In this document: positions 9,220-21,056 of the stretch, piece by piece | Layout: each line of letters starts with the position of its first letter | How positions within the stretch are numbered: the first letter of the stretch is position 1 | Source: Gambelia wislizenii | Lineage: Eukaryota; Chordata; Lepidosauria; Squamata; Crotaphytidae | Direction: 5' to 3' | DNA length: 64,000 nt | NCBI GenBank assembly: GCA_030847615.1 | Contig: JAUMIR010000005.1 | Coordinates: 111,691,116-111,755,115 of the forward strand | Made by a program: the position numbers and the translations under genes | Notes under the pieces: model-generated | What the model was told of the DNA's origin: nothing | The model's database searches: none | What the model saw: the letters and a program-made list of their open reading frames with translations, nothing else

Positions 9220-10903
9220 TTAGTCTCAGTCTGATGGGCTAATGCCAGTCTTGCCTAATCTTCACAGAGTGTTTTAAATATATACAAGAAGAGAGCATCA
9301 CAGAAACTGCTAACAGTTAAACAATAATGAATCTGTCTTATCTGATTTGAATTATGCATTCTTTACGAAGAAGATAAGAATTGCCCATAGGTGGTTCCCC
9401 ATTCCAAAGCTTGGAACAATTTACCTTTTTGGATTATAATTCTTACAATCCTCTAGCCAGCATGGCCAGTGGTCATGAGGCTAGAAGATTCTGGGAGCTA
9501 TAGTCCTGAGTCCTGAAATGCAAATACACACTTTTGTATTGCTTTGTACAAATGAAATTGCTGTTGCATGTGGGCCAGCAGCAATCAACATAGTTACAGC
9601 CATTTTGATGATAATAAAGTGTTATTGGTTATTTACTTTGTTTTATCATTAACAGGATTTAACATTACGTTGGATCCCCCTAAAAGTAGAGGAGATTGCT
9701 ACAAATTAAATCCACAAATAAAATGCCATAGTGGTCAGCCATGGAACACTTCCTTGCAGAAATTCATTGCACAGTTTTGTGACTGTGAATACAGTAAACG
9801 GATCCTTATATAGGAGAGCAAAATTAACTATTGGTAACCTACTTCTTCCTCCAAAGATGTTATATGAATGCTCCAAATTAAACAATATTCACATTAATAG
9901 TCCTTGGGCATCAACTGTAATTAGTATTGTTGGCTTTTTTCACTAATTAAAAATACAGATGCCACCAACATCATACCCCCCCCCAAAAAAAATAACACTA
10001 CATATCAACTGTAGATCAGTATAGATCTCTTGTTATCCTGTGTGAAAATAGCCCTATCTGCCTCCAGTTCCATTTCCCTCATATGAAGACTGATCAGTCT
10101 GAACAAGAGAACTTCCCCTACATAATTTTGTAACTCTTGATATTTTTAAAGGTTCCAGAATGCATGGAGTACCCCCATGCATAGGTGAAGCTGTTTTGTT
10201 CAAATGTATCACTCTCCATGTGAAGAGGGGAGGAAAAAACAGAACTAGAAACAGAAGGAATGGGACTCAGCTTTTCACATGTTGAGTCTACATGCTTTCT
10301 AACCAAGTGAATAGAATAATAATTGTAGTCAGACCTGTTCCCTTCGGAAAAAATAAATAAATAATTGAATGTTCTATATTTCAATAGATGCCTTCCTATT
10401 TTTTCCACCTACGCTCATTGCTTTGTACTGTACATATTTTCACAATACCCATAGTCTGAAAGGAAGTAACTGAGAGCAAGGGTTTTATTTAATACACAAC
10501 AGTTAAAAAGTGGGGCTAGACACTAGTATATATGTTTGGGTAGGCTCAGTTGAAATAATAGTACTTCAGTGTAATTATGTTTCATGGCATTACACTAAAA
10601 GAAATAAAGGAAACTGTTTCACAACAGACATATTACAGATGCTGTGTACAACAATTATTCCTGTCTTTATTAACCTAGAGTGCCGATGCATCAGTGAAGC
10701 ATGTGGGTATGGCTGATCTGTTTTGCTCTGCATTTTAGGAATAAAATACACTGTTCATTTACACATAGGGTTTTGTTATTTCTCCATTTCCCCCTTCTTT
10801 TTTAAAAAAAAAAATCAGATTGTTTGATTTCTTGTGATTTGAAGGCATAATACTCAATTAAGGAAATTGCAAACACAATGTGGAGATTTATAATGGTGTC
10901 TGT
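9220..10903. other. Mostly unrecognised sequence
   Basis: Contains the short palindromic repeat at 9428-9513. Otherwise there are no motifs, only AT-rich short frames. Confidence 0.45.
9428..9513. repeat. Short palindromic MITE-like repeat
   Basis: The left half (GGATTATAATTC...CCTCTAGCC) and right half (GGCTAGAAGATTCTGGGAGCTATAGTCC) are imperfect reverse complements around a CATGGCC centre. The pattern GGACTACAACTCCCAGAATCC is, from memory, a very common palindromic repeat in reptile genomes. Confidence 0.55.
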
Positions 10904-11235
10904 GGACTTTTTCATATGGGGTAAAAAAAAAAAAAAAGCCCACAGAGGTCGGGAGGAGGACGTCGCTGTCCTGCTTCCAGCACTCAGTTTTGGATGATGC
11001 CGTCCTCCTCCCGTCCTTCATTCGTTCTCCCTCCATCCTTCTTTCATTTTGCCTCTGTCACTTTTTATTAATGGAAACTTATGTTAATAAAAATAGGCAG
11101 AGGCAAAATGAACAAAGAACAGAAGGGAAATGAATGAAGGATGTGAGGAGGATGGTATTGTTGGAAATGGAGTTCTGGAAGCGGGACAGTGCTGTCCTCC
11201 TGGTGTCTGCAGGTTTTTTTCCCCTGTCCTGTGTC
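10904..11235. mobile_element. Imperfect fold-back repeat, possible F1 relative
   Basis: Two arms face each other. About 10938-11058 reads GAGGACGTCGCTGTCCTGC...TCATTTTGCCTCTG. About 11096-11215 reads CAGAGGCAAAATGAAC...GCGGGACAGTGCTGTCCTC. Roughly 40 bp of AT-rich sequence separates them. The left end starts GGACTTTTTCATATGGGG, like the start of F1 at 8197. The right end is degraded and no clear target duplication was found. Confidence 0.6.
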
Positions 11236-12229
11236 TTTGAGCTGGGAATATGATGAAAAAATGTGATTGGCAAACATAAATAAATAAATGTTAGGCCTAA
11301 TTTGAAAAAACTTCATAGGCCTAGTTACAGCTTGGTACTCTGAATGAGTATTTTGGCATGCCAGAAGACAGAAATGAAAATGAAAGGCTCAGGTTTCACA
11401 CATCCTGAACCAAATCAGCTAAATAAGGACAGTCTGATACGCATTATGTGACTGCAGTTATTTTGAATTCCCGAATTTCCTTCACTTCCAAAACTTACTA
11501 TATTTGGAAAAATGACTACAGATTGATATGTTTTTGTAAAACATATTATAGATTTAAAAGAGAAAGTATGTAGCAGGAATAAATAGTCCTGGAAGGAAAC
11601 AAAATGTCAGATATATTGGAGACTCCAAAATATCCATCAGGCCACCTTCTTTTGTTCAATACAGGTTTGTCCTTGAGCTTTATAATGGAAATCATCCATA
11701 AATCTGCTCTTTCCACTCTGCACTATGTAGGCCGAGGTGACCATCTATTAAAGAGATGCTATTTTGAATATAAAAAGGGTACAAGAATGCACTAATGGCT
11801 TCACTCTATTAAAACATACAATAATAAGTGAATCCAAGTTGGAAGTGGGTCTACGACCTTTCTTGTTTTGTTCTGTGGCTTTTCTGTTGTGATCTATAAG
11901 TATGGAGTCCTGAAATGGAGATGGCTATAAACACTACAATCTTTTTCAGTTCAACTTGCTTCAGATTGCTGCTCTTGTTTTTGAAGGTCAGACAGTTAAC
12001 TTTCAAATAACATTTCAATAAATAAAATAAAAAGTGGGGAAACATTCTACAGCTTTGTAATGTCATGCTGCATAATTCCTTCACTTCTCTGCTTGTACAA
12101 CTTAACTTATGCTTGGATGCACAATGGAACAAAAGCTGACTTAATGAAGGAATGCTTTCTTCCTTTGCAAATGAAAGGACACAGGCAGGTCTGCCCTAGA
12201 GCAAAAACTGGTAGAAGCTGCTGCCTGAC
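11236..12229. other. No recognised feature
   Basis: AT-rich sequence with no motif or repeat that I recognise. Confidence 0.45.
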
Positions 12230-12704
12230 ATGTTAGAGTTATTTAAGCAGTCTTGTGCTGCTCCTGGTCAAGGATGGATGAGAACTTAGTCTCAGTTGAT
12301 TATATTTTTTATCAAAATCGGATGTGGACAGATGAGGTGAGAGCCTCATCTGTCCAAAGGGTCATTTGTGTTAGACCCTTGCCCTTCCTGGCTTATCTGA
12401 AAAGCCTGAGGTGGACTGGCTGAGTAGATACAGGGATTGATCAATGCCCCACTAAAACAAAACACTGTTCCATTGTATCTAAAGGGGCAATTATAAGACT
12501 GTTGTTGAAAAAACCCTCCCTGAATTGCACCATATAGGCCAACTACTGCCTAGTTTCCAACATTCAATTTTTAGACAAGGTAGTGGAGCATGCCGTGGCT
12601 TCCCGACTTCAGGGATTTCTGGATGAGATGGATTATCTAGACCCATTTCAATCTGTTTTCTGTATGGTACAGAGACAGCCTTGGTCACCTTGATGGATGA
12701 CTTG

Positions 12705-13612
12705 GATGAGGGAATAGAGGGTATGCTTATCTAGTTTGCAGATTACACCAAATAAGGAGGGGTAGCTAATACCCCAGGAGGACAGGATCAGAATCCAAAG
12801 TGACCTGAACAGATTAGAAAGCTGGGCCAAAACTAAAAAAAAAAATGAATTTCAACAGGGAGAATTGTAGGATACTGCACTTGGACAGTAAAAATGAAAT
12901 GCAAAGATATAGGATGGGTGACACCTAGCTCGATGGCAGTACATGTGAAAGGGATCTAGGAGTCTTAGTGGACCACAAACTGAACATGAGTCAGCAGTGT
13001 GATGCACTAGCTAAAAAAGCCAATGTGATTCTAGGCTGCATTATTAGGAGTATAGTGTCTAGATCAAGGGAAGTAATAGTGTCACTCTATTCTGCTTTCG
13101 TCAGACCTTACCTGGAATACTGTGTCCAGTTCTGGGCACCACAATTCAGGAAGGATATTGAGAAGCTGGAACGTGTCCAGAGGAGGGCAGCCAAAATGGT
13201 GGGAGGTCTGGAAGCCATGTCCTACGAGGAGTGGCTCAGGGAGCTGGGCATGTTTAGTCTGGAGAAGAGAAGGTTGAGACGGGACATGATAGCCATGTTC
13301 AAATATTTGAAGGGATGCCATATTGAGGATGAGGCAAGACTGTTTTCTGCTGCTCCAGAGAATAGGACAAGGAGCAATGGGTTCAAACTACAGGAAAAGA
13401 GATTTCACCTAAACATTAGGAAGAACTTCCTGGCAGTAAGGTCTGTTCGAAAGTGAAATACACTGCCTCGGAGTGTGGTGGAGTCTCCTTCTTTGGAAGT
13501 TTTAAAGCAGAGGATGGCTATCTGTTGGGAATGATTCCATTGTATATTCCTGCATGGCAGGGGGTAGGACTGGATTGCCGTTGTGGTCTCTTCTACCTTC
13601 ATGATTCTATGA
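12705..13612 (+). mobile_element. CR1 LINE 3' portion nested in L2-like LINE
   Basis: The plus strand begins around a broken LIKFADDTK block (TATCTAGTTTGCAGATTACACC, with a stop and D-to-Y change). It continues through the CR1 C-terminal domain to the CR1 3' end CATGATTCTATGAT at about 13600-13612. It splits the L2-like reverse transcriptase between its DDL and DLSAAFDTIDH parts. It closely resembles the copy at 41313, which suggests both came from a recently active subfamily. Confidence 0.85.
12968..13456 (+). pseudogene. CR1 ORF2 C-terminal fragment
   Basis: This 162-residue frame carries the conserved CR1 C-terminal region after the reverse transcriptase catalytic core. Recognisable blocks are [18 protein letters not shown] (8-25), [20 protein letters not shown] (37-56) and [20 protein letters not shown] (87-106). 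The frame ends early at a TGA in place of the W after VRSVRK, where sister copies keep an open W-N frame for longer. The catalytic reverse transcriptase residues lie upstream and are broken. It cannot be a functional protein. Confidence 0.8.
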
Positions 13613-15149
13613 TTTATGCTGGGAACTGCAGTTTGCCCCCTGTTGGTTCTGCCGGACCCATCAGTGGCTTTTGATACTATTGACCATGGTATCATTATGG
13701 ACCACCTTGTTGAAATGGTACTCACTAACAATGTTTTATTACAGTAGCTGTATTCCTATCTGGAGTGGGAAGCCCAGAAGGAACTTCTGCTTAAGCCCTT
13801 GACTCTTGGCTTGTGGAGTTACTGGGGCGGTCATTTCTCTTTACCATGCCATTTAAGATATAAATGGAACTACTAGGAGAGGTTGTCTTGAGTTTTGGGA
13901 GTCTTGTTCCATAAGTATGCAGATGAGAGTCAACTCTATTACTTCTTTCCATCTAAGGAAAGAAAGCTGTTTTGGTTCTAAATCATTACCTGTCATCAAT
14001 AATGCACAATAATAGATTAGATGAGCAAAAACTAAATGAAACTTAATCCAGACAAGACAGAGGTGATCATAGCCAATCAAAAGACTGCTTAGGGATTAGA
14101 GAATCTACCTTTTCTGGATGAGTTTTCACTCCTCTTAAAGACACAGGTCTACAACTTGTACTCCTGTATTTAGTGCTAAGCCTGCAATGCATTTGAAAGG
14201 TGTTTGGAAATTTTAGCTGGTCCCAAGAACTGCAGCCAGATTATTCACCAGGGCTAGTTACACAGAGCAAGAAACTCCCTTGTTACAACAGCTCCACTGG
14301 CTACTGGTCTGTTTCCAGCCACAATTCAAAGTGCTGGTTATGAACTACAAAGCCCTATACTGCTCAGATCCAGGTTATCTGATGGATCTTATTCTCTCCT
14401 ATAAGCCTCCGCTTCTTTTGAGATCTTCAGGAAAGCCCATCTCTCTGTCCCACCACACTCACAGGGGACATAGGAAATAAATAGCCTTCTTGGTGGCTGC
14501 TCCTAGGCTCTAGATGTTCCTTCATTGACACACTAGACTGGCATCCTCCATGGTGTCCTTCAGGTAATAGGCAAAGACTTGATTGTTTCAACAGGCTTTT
14601 GGTAACTCACTGCACATGGGAGGAAAAGGCTTTTAATAGGGTGATGTACATTTCTTACTGATATAAAACTTTTTATGCTTTAGGGATGAGAATCTGCATC
14701 TCTTCTAACTATTGCAGGCTGTGCTGAGTGCCAGGGCTGGAGAAAATGCAGACTGTAAAACAGCAACAACTGGCTATGAGGAAAGGTTTTTAAATGTGCA
14801 CTCTGTGTGTGTGCGTGCGTGCGTGTGTGTGCATCTGTGTGAGCACTGTAGTTTTATTATCATTATGCTTTTAAATGATTTTACACTGTTTTAAAGTATC
14901 AGTGTTTTATATGGTTATATTATTTTTTCTTTTCATTTTTAAAAATCATTATGTGTTTTATACACCATATTGTGAGCTACCTTGGATCCCATGGTACCTA
15001 TTGAATTTGGCCAGTGCAAATGGGTAAGAAACTCATTTCAGTTTGTTTTTAAAGAATTCACTAACATTCATCCATTTCTTCATATTCAGGGTGGTAAGAA
15101 TGTTAGGTTTTTAAAATGTTAATGCTAGAGAAAACATACAGGAACCATG

Positions 15150-15340
15150 GTTCCTTTTGATTCCACTAATTGACATGGTTCCATCCTATAGATTCCCTGT
15201 ATTTGTAGTTCTGTGAGATATTAAGAATTCTTAGCCAGATTGCTCCAGTGATTCATCAAACTATAAGTCCACAGAATGTTGTCATGGAAGTTAAAGTGGA
15301 ATTATACTGCTATAATTGTGTAATATGTAAAAGCCCAAGC
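15150..15340 (+). mobile_element. Short nonautonomous DNA element (family M3), copy 1
   Basis: The right part reads GTCATGGAAGTTAAAGTGG...CTATAATTGTGTAA. The left part has GATTCCCTGTATTTGTAGTT. This matches the organisation of the better-preserved copy at 61440-61640, which has both inverted ends. I recognise this as a common squamate MITE but cannot name it. Confidence 0.55.
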
Positions 15341-15929
15341 ACTAGAAGGGACAGTATGCGGTGAGAAGAGGTAAATCTACAAGAGAGGATGATGTCAGTA
15401 AAATTCTCACACCTTGGGCACAGAATCCCCTTTCTTCCCCTTTAGTTACAAAGTGGCCACCACAGGCAGCATGTGATATAAGAATCTTGCTTTTGATAAT
15501 GTGGCCTGCAGCCTCCTTGATTTCCTGTGCTTCTATTAAAGCCCAGGGGAGAGTATTATAAAGTAACGTGTAGCCCATTTGGCCAGGTTTTTTTTTTCAA
15601 TCAGGCAGCCAGTGAGTGTGCAGGTTACCACAGAAATGTGTAATAGAAAGGGGGGAATAACTCATCCCCTCACACACACACACCACCCCTGGCCATGTCA
15701 CAACAGTAATGAGTGATCCTACTTACAAAAAAACTGTAATGAGAAAGAAACAGAAATCAGTAAACTTTTTTTTTCCAGAGGAAGAAAAGTTTGGGAAAAC
15801 TTGGAAACGGATTTCAACATTGCATTGTTCTTGGGCCCTAGGGATGTATGTCTATGCTTATTTAATTCATTCACTCCAGAAGAAAAACAAATTCAAAAGT
15901 TTTCTCCCCTGCCCTCCCCCTTATCTGAT
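15341..15929. other. No recognised feature
   Basis: Short frames only. A (CA)n run lies near 15671. Confidence 0.45.
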
Positions 15930-16130
15930 GTTTTGTGAATTTTTCAATAATGTTTCACATTTGGGGGCTTTGTGAACAATTTACACAAAAAATGATGTTT
16001 TGAGCAGGAAGTAGTTATTTCACATGAAGACAAAAAAACTGCTTTCTGTAGTAGTTGCAGTTTTGCCAAAAATGAAATTTGCATATAAAGTCCCAAACTG
16101 GTAAAAAAAAAATATGGCATGTGGTCAATT
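15930..16130 (-). repeat. Possible partial copy of the unclassified ~500-bp repeat
   Basis: On the minus strand the words CAGTTTGGGACTTTATATGC and CAGAAAGCAG resemble copy 1 (TAGTTTGGGACTATTACTGC). The match is short and partly low-complexity, so it is tentative. Confidence 0.35.
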
Positions 16131-16185
16131 TGGAGAGGGAGGGAGGGGGGAGATGAGAAAATCTGAAAGTATTCCTTACTTTCCA

Positions 16186-16436
16186 GCATGGTATAGTGGA
16201 TTGGGTGTTGAACTAGAACACTGGAAGACCAGGGTTCAAATCCCTGCTTGGCCATAAAAACTCACTAGGTGACCTTGGGCAAGTCACACACTGTTAGCCA
16301 CAGAGGAAAGCAAGGACAAAACCCCTCTGAACAAATTCTGCCACCACCACCCGCAAGAAAACCCACCCATAAGTCAGAAATGACTTGAAGACACACAGCA
16401 GCAGCAGCAGCAACAACAACAACAGCAGCAGCAGCA
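16186..16436 (+). mobile_element. Sauria-type tRNA-derived SINE, nearly full length
   Basis: The head contains a tRNA-like A box (TGGTATAGTGGATTGGG) and B box (GGTTCAAATCC). The body has CCTTGGGCAAGTCACAC and GAACAAATTCTGCC. The RTE-like tail ATAAGTCAGAAATGACTTGA is followed by a (CAG)n(CAA)n stretch at 16399-16436. This A-box/B-box head plus Bov-B-like tail defines Sauria SINEs. The tRNA-like part is a Pol III promoter, not a tRNA gene. Confidence 0.9.
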
Positions 16437-17390
16437 AATTCCTTACATCTCTATGGTCACCAGTTTTCATGAAATTAGAGGACCTCAGTTTTATAGAAGG
16501 CATCTGGGTTCCAGGAAGTTCACTGAAATACATTATTGAGTGTCTTCCATCACTTGGTTAAAACACTGAGCATTTACCAGACAGCTTGATTAACATTATT
16601 AGGCCAGCACACATTTATGACATCATCTATCAGGACCTCCAGAGAGTGTCAAGGAGGTCTGGGCAGATGCCTGCATCACTTTCTGCCTCTTGCCCCCAAT
16701 ATGACATGCAGTGGCTGGGTGGGTAGGGTTCAGAGGACTGCTGAGGAGCATCTGACTATATTCTTATAGCTGCTGCACAGACATACTCCAGGACCTCCAA
16801 GGCATCTGGAAGTCCTAGAGAGAGATGTAATTGACCACTGGCTATCAGAATATAGCTGAATGATCCATAGTTGTTCTCCCTCCTCTGGCCACTACATGCT
16901 TGAGTTTGGGAAGCAAGAAAATCTTCAGTCTGAGGGATGTGGGGCACTTTCATCTTTCTAGAAGAACATCTTTTGAAACTGAACAGTTTTTGATGATGGA
17001 GAAAAGGAGAAAACTGAGTAACTTAATTATTTTCCACAAGGAAATGAATTTTAAGAAAAGTCACACTCCTGGCACACAGGCTCAAACCCCACCTATTCCA
17101 AATGACCCATCAATCTCCATTTGTAATATGTGTTCAATATTTCTCACATCCTTTAGGGAGAGAAGATTACAGTGAGGACTTCAACAAAATAATATACACT
17201 TTATGAACATGCAGACACACCATAAAGATGCTAAGCAATATCTTGACATCTATACTATCGCTGTCCATTTGATTGGTGCCTTTTAATAGTGCATTTTGTT
17301 ATTCTTATGTTGATTAACCTCTTGGACAATTTCCAATAGAATATTGAGTAGTAAGGAATCAAACAAGCAAACATTGGAGTGGCACCGGAC
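16437..17390. other. No recognised feature
   Basis: No motif or repeat could be supported here. Confidence 0.45.
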
Positions 17391-18422
17391 TCAGTGAACA
17401 GACTTAAACTGTATTCACACTCTCTCTGGCTTTTCTTCACAAATGAAGACTCAAGAAGGACACATCCCACGCTTTCTGCAAGGGCACTGATGACTAAAAA
17501 GGCCAATCCAAGATAAACATGTCCGGTTGCAGAAAGCACAGCAGAAGGTCTCCTTAGGTGATGTTTCTGGGTTGTGATTCTTTCTGCGTTGTCGTTAAAG
17601 ACTCTTGAAGACTTGTTCGGCATGAGTTCTCAAATAAGGCGGCAGCATTGTGGATAGTGCATCTCCATGCCTCCCAATGTGAGGCCAGGATGGACCATTG
17701 TTGGTGATCAATTTGGCCAAGCCGGAGATGTTGTTTCAGGGAGTCCTTGTATCGCTTTTTTGGAGTGCCCCTCTTATGCTGACCCGTGGCGAGTTCATCG
17801 TAGAGTACTATTTTGGGGAGGCGATGGTCCTCCATCCTAGAAATGTGCCCTGCCCAGCGCAGCTGTGTTCAGCGCAGCTGTGGCCTCAATGCTGGTGATC
17901 CCTGCTTGCTCAAGGACAGCAACATTCATCACATAGTCAGTCCAGTGTATATTTAGGATTATACGTATACAGCACTGATGAAAGCGTTCAAGGAGTCGTA
18001 AGTGGTGGCGATAGGTGACCCATGTTTCAGACCTATAAAGGAGAATGGACAGTACAATGGCTCTATACACACTGATTTTTGTTCTTCGCCTCAGGTGTTT
18101 ATTAGTCCAGACTCTTTAGTAATGTCTTCCAAATGCACTATATGCCTTTGCTAATCTGTGATTGATCTCTTTGTCAATCTTGGCATCTGAGGAGATGATG
18201 CTTCCCAGGTAGGTGAACTGCTGAATGGACTTAAGCACAGATTTGCTGATGGCAATGTGGGGATGATAGTGTTCATCTGTGGTGCAGGCTGGTAAAGAAC
18301 TTCCGTTTTCGTCAGATTGACTTCCAGCCCAAACAGCTCTGCAGCGCCTATGCAGAGCTGCTTCTGTGTGGGCAACAAGGGCAGCATCATCAGCAAAGAG
18401 CAGCTCATGCAATGGAGAGGGT
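17391..18422 (-). mobile_element. Non-LTR retrotransposon 3' third (family N1)
   Basis: The minus strand carries the end of a LINE ORF2, starting at the catalytic box HELLFADDAALVAHTEAAL (about 18410). It then has FTYLGSIISSDAKIDKEINH, VLSILLYRSETWVTYRHHLR, MEDHRLPKIVLYDELATG and KKRYKDSLKQHLRLGQID, spread over three frames by frameshifts. A degraded C-terminal zinc-knuckle region follows, then a 3' end reading GAAAAGCCAGAGAGAG. The clade is not assigned. It is 5'-truncated at about 18422, just upstream of the FADD box. A second 3' fragment of the same family is at 29150-29403. Confidence 0.8.
17554..18412 (-). pseudogene. N1 LINE reverse transcriptase C-terminal remnant
   Basis: Frames at 18116-18412 (catalytic FADD box and the YLGSIISS block), 17837-18070 (LLYRSETWVTYR, with the usual G of YGSE changed to R) and 17554-17835 (KIVLYDELATGQHKRGTPKK) are consecutive parts of one protein separated by frameshifts or stops. 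Both catalytic aspartates of FADD are kept, but the upstream motifs are absent through truncation. It is non-functional. Confidence 0.75.
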
Positions 18423-19208
18423 ATTCACACTACAAATGTGACATTAGAAGTAAGACATGGCCTTTGGGTATGTGTGTGTGTGAAATTTGAGATACCATAA
18501 TTAAGACCTTCACACAGACATAGCTCAAGGCATATTTATGCCAGTATTTCAACACTAGATTTTGTCCCTTGGGTAGACTGAGCTGATCACCAAGTCAGCA
18601 GATATAGGGGGAGAGCACAGACATGGTGCTGGAGAACAGAACTGTGTGTGCCACACTGCTTGTGCCCTCAAACCTTCTGCTGCTCTGTGTTACAGGTTTG
18701 TTTGTTTGTTTCTTTGTCTGTTTAAAAAGGTACTCTCATACTGCTGCCAGTGCTGCTGAGTATGACGTGTGTGTCATTAGACCCTCACCCTGAGTTCTCC
18801 TAGTGCAAAGATGTGGCATATGGTCATGCCCCTTCAATAGCAAAACTTCCACTCCTCATAGCTCTGACTGTACAAATGTTCTTGCAAATGGCAGTTGGAT
18901 CTAGATGACTATTTGGTCCCTCTCCTCTTCTCCTATGGAGAGAGAACTGTTTCCAGTCATCATTCCTAAAAGCTATTGGAAACATGGGCTTAAGGGTGCC
19001 TGATTTCCTTCCCCACACCCTTCCCATGCATAGGGAAACAGAAGAGGAAATGAACCACTCTTAGATGGTTCTCCTGGAAATCAGTTGACTCATGAATTGG
19101 GACTCAGGTGGCTCCTGGAAGTATGGGCCAATAATAGCCACATGCAGAGGAATCTTTGTTGTTATCTCCAATCACAGGTGGCAAGGACTGTGCTCTCTCT
19201 CTCTCTCT
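18423..19208. other. No recognised feature
   Basis: Unrecognised AT-rich sequence ending in a (TC)n run next to the M1 element. Confidence 0.45.
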
Positions 19209-19777
19209 GGACTTTATCAGAGCAGTCAAATACACCATCATAAGGACACCTAATGATTGTGAAAGGGCACACATACCAGATGACATTGCCCTTTTGCAAT
19301 CATGTATTGTTAAAAAGCCATATCTTTTATTGACAGCCCAAGCCATCAATTGACCCCCCCCATGGTGATTTGTTGCTGGCATTGCTGGCATTTGAATTCA
19401 TGTGCCATTGTAATCACATGAATGTAGCATCAATGGATAAATAGTTCCCGGTGAGATCAAAACAGCCAGCTAGGGGGCACTCTTTTTATGAACCACCACC
19501 ACCCCTTAACTTGGGACTTTTAAAGTGTGTTTCTGTGCTTTCCTGTACTTTTTGTGGGGTTTTTGGCTTTTATTTTTAAATTTCCTATGCTAGTGTCTTC
19601 TCGCAATAATCAGTGAGATTTGAAACCAGGAAATGAACTGAGCTCCCCCTTAGTGCCTGGGCTGTCTCTGTAATGTGAGCAACATAAGGTCTGGTGGGGG
19701 AGTCCTTTAGCCTGCATAAAACCACCACAATTTATACCAGCAGAAGAACTTTTGAGGAGGATGGTCTGATAAAGTCC
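19209..19777 (+). mobile_element. Nonautonomous TIR DNA element (family M1), uninterrupted copy
   Basis: TIRs are GGACTTTATCAGA (19209) and TCTGATAAAGTCC (ending 19777). The interior matches 5948-6143 and 7827-8189 colinearly, including GGCACACATACCA, TTTATTGACAGCCCAAG, GACACTCTTTTTATG-like sequence and ACTTTTAAAGTGTGTTTCTG. Flanks TCT and TCC are at best an imperfect 3-bp duplication because both lie in CT-rich sequence. It serves as the empty-site reference for the LINE insertion at 6144. Confidence 0.8.
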
Positions 19778-19816
19778 TCCCTCCCTCCCTCCCTCCCTCC
19801 CTCCCTCCCTCCCTCT
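19778..19816. repeat. (CCCT)n microsatellite
   Basis: About nine CCCT units directly abut the right end of the M1 element. Confidence 0.9.
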
Positions 19817-20884
19817 GAGAGGGGAAGGTGGAACACCTCTACATGGACCAAATTGTGACTCTTTGTGAGCTAGACATTCCTCTTCTCTGATATACAGGAT
19901 CTTTTTTTTTTCTTTTTTAAAAGAGCCTTATACCAAATACTAGAGAGTGGAGAACACTGGCTCCTGCCTCACACAAACTCGGAGCTGTCAGAATGGGAAG
20001 ACTGAATTTTCTCACATAGATATTTGCTTTCCCCTCTGAAAGGCTGGCTCACCTTTTACAAATGATTGTATAAATTGAGTCCTTAAGCAAGCCACCTTAA
20101 CAATGTTTGTGAAAGAGCCACATCTAAGGAATCTGTAGTACTGCCACAGTCACAGACACAAATGTTGCAATAATCACACATTAGCTGATTTCATATAAAG
20201 AGACTGCATAGACACAGGCTGTCATCCTTTGCATATGCAAAGAACCAGTGGAGGGGGGAAGGTAGGTGGGTGGGTGGATGTTTTATTTTGGCCTGTTTTA
20301 CTGCAGTATTTTGCCATTCATCATCTCCTGCTGAGTTCAGATACCGAGATGATCACTGGCTTTAGGCCACAATGCAGCAGTGTTTGACAACCAGGAAATA
20401 ATGAAAAATAGAAATTCCCAGTTGAATGGCAAACACACCAGAATTGAAAGAAATAGAAACAAAACACTTGAATGATATCCTTCCCCCCCCTCCTGACCAC
20501 AAAAAATCAATAGCATTCATGGTTCATATTAGTATGTGAATTTTGTTAATTCACAGAAAGGGAGGGAGGGAGGGGGGAGGGAGGGAGGAAGGATTTTGCC
20601 AACTGAAGGAATCTAAAAGAAAAGGGGAGGAACCACGTGTGTGTGTGTGTGTGTGTGTAAAATTACAGAGTGCTCCAAGATGAATTTAGACTCCTTGGAA
20701 ATGATTTGAATTCTTCCATGAAAACAGATCAATAGAGTAACCTGCATCTTTTCTCAAGCCAATCTAGGTCTTTCCTTCATCTGTGCTAGTTCTCTCGATT
20801 CCCGTTTTAACAAACTGCCTGGCAAGTAGTAATGATGTGAACAGTACTGCTAGCCAACAGGGAGTCACACACCTTTAAATGTGA
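19817..20884. other. No gene; simple repeats
   Basis: Unrecognised sequence with a G-rich (GGGA)n stretch at about 20561-20591 and a (GT)n run at 20637-20658. Confidence 0.5.
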
Positions 20885-21056
20885 TTTTAGATCAGTTGGT
20901 TTTAATTTATAATTGTTTAATATTTTTTATGGGGGAGGGTGGGGGTGGGGGGTGTTGGTGATTTTATCTGTATTGTATTTTAATTTTTGTAAGCCGCCCC
21001 GATTGTTTTAACAGAGGGGCGGGGTATAAATAAATATTATTATTATTATTATTATT
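20885..21056 (+). mobile_element. L2-like LINE 3' tail fragment
   Basis: TTTTTGTAAGCCGCCCCGAT followed by GGGGCGGGGTATAAATAAAT and (ATT)n matches the 3' ends of the L2-like copies at 6144 and 27905. Confidence 0.75.

Larger units (their letters stand above)
12230..15035 (+). mobile_element. L2-like LINE remnant interrupted by a CR1
   Basis: Reverse transcriptase traces run on the plus strand. About 12500-12690 encodes a degraded LLLKKPSLN...FLDEMDYLDPFQS. After a CR1 insertion, 13650-13700 encodes the broken SVAFDTIDHG block. 14040-14080 encodes NLIQTRQR-like traces of the NPDKTEV region. 14275-14510 gives the C-terminal block (LQQLHWLLVCFQPQFKVLVMNYKAL). The 3' UTR reaches about 15035 with TATTGTGAGCTACCTTGGATCCC. 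Many frameshifts and stops mark an old, dead copy, older than the CR1 within it. Confidence 0.8.

Noticed and set aside
16186..16260. tRNA-like A and B boxes
   Set aside because: They form the head of a SINE with a body and RTE-like tail. The cloverleaf is not maintained.
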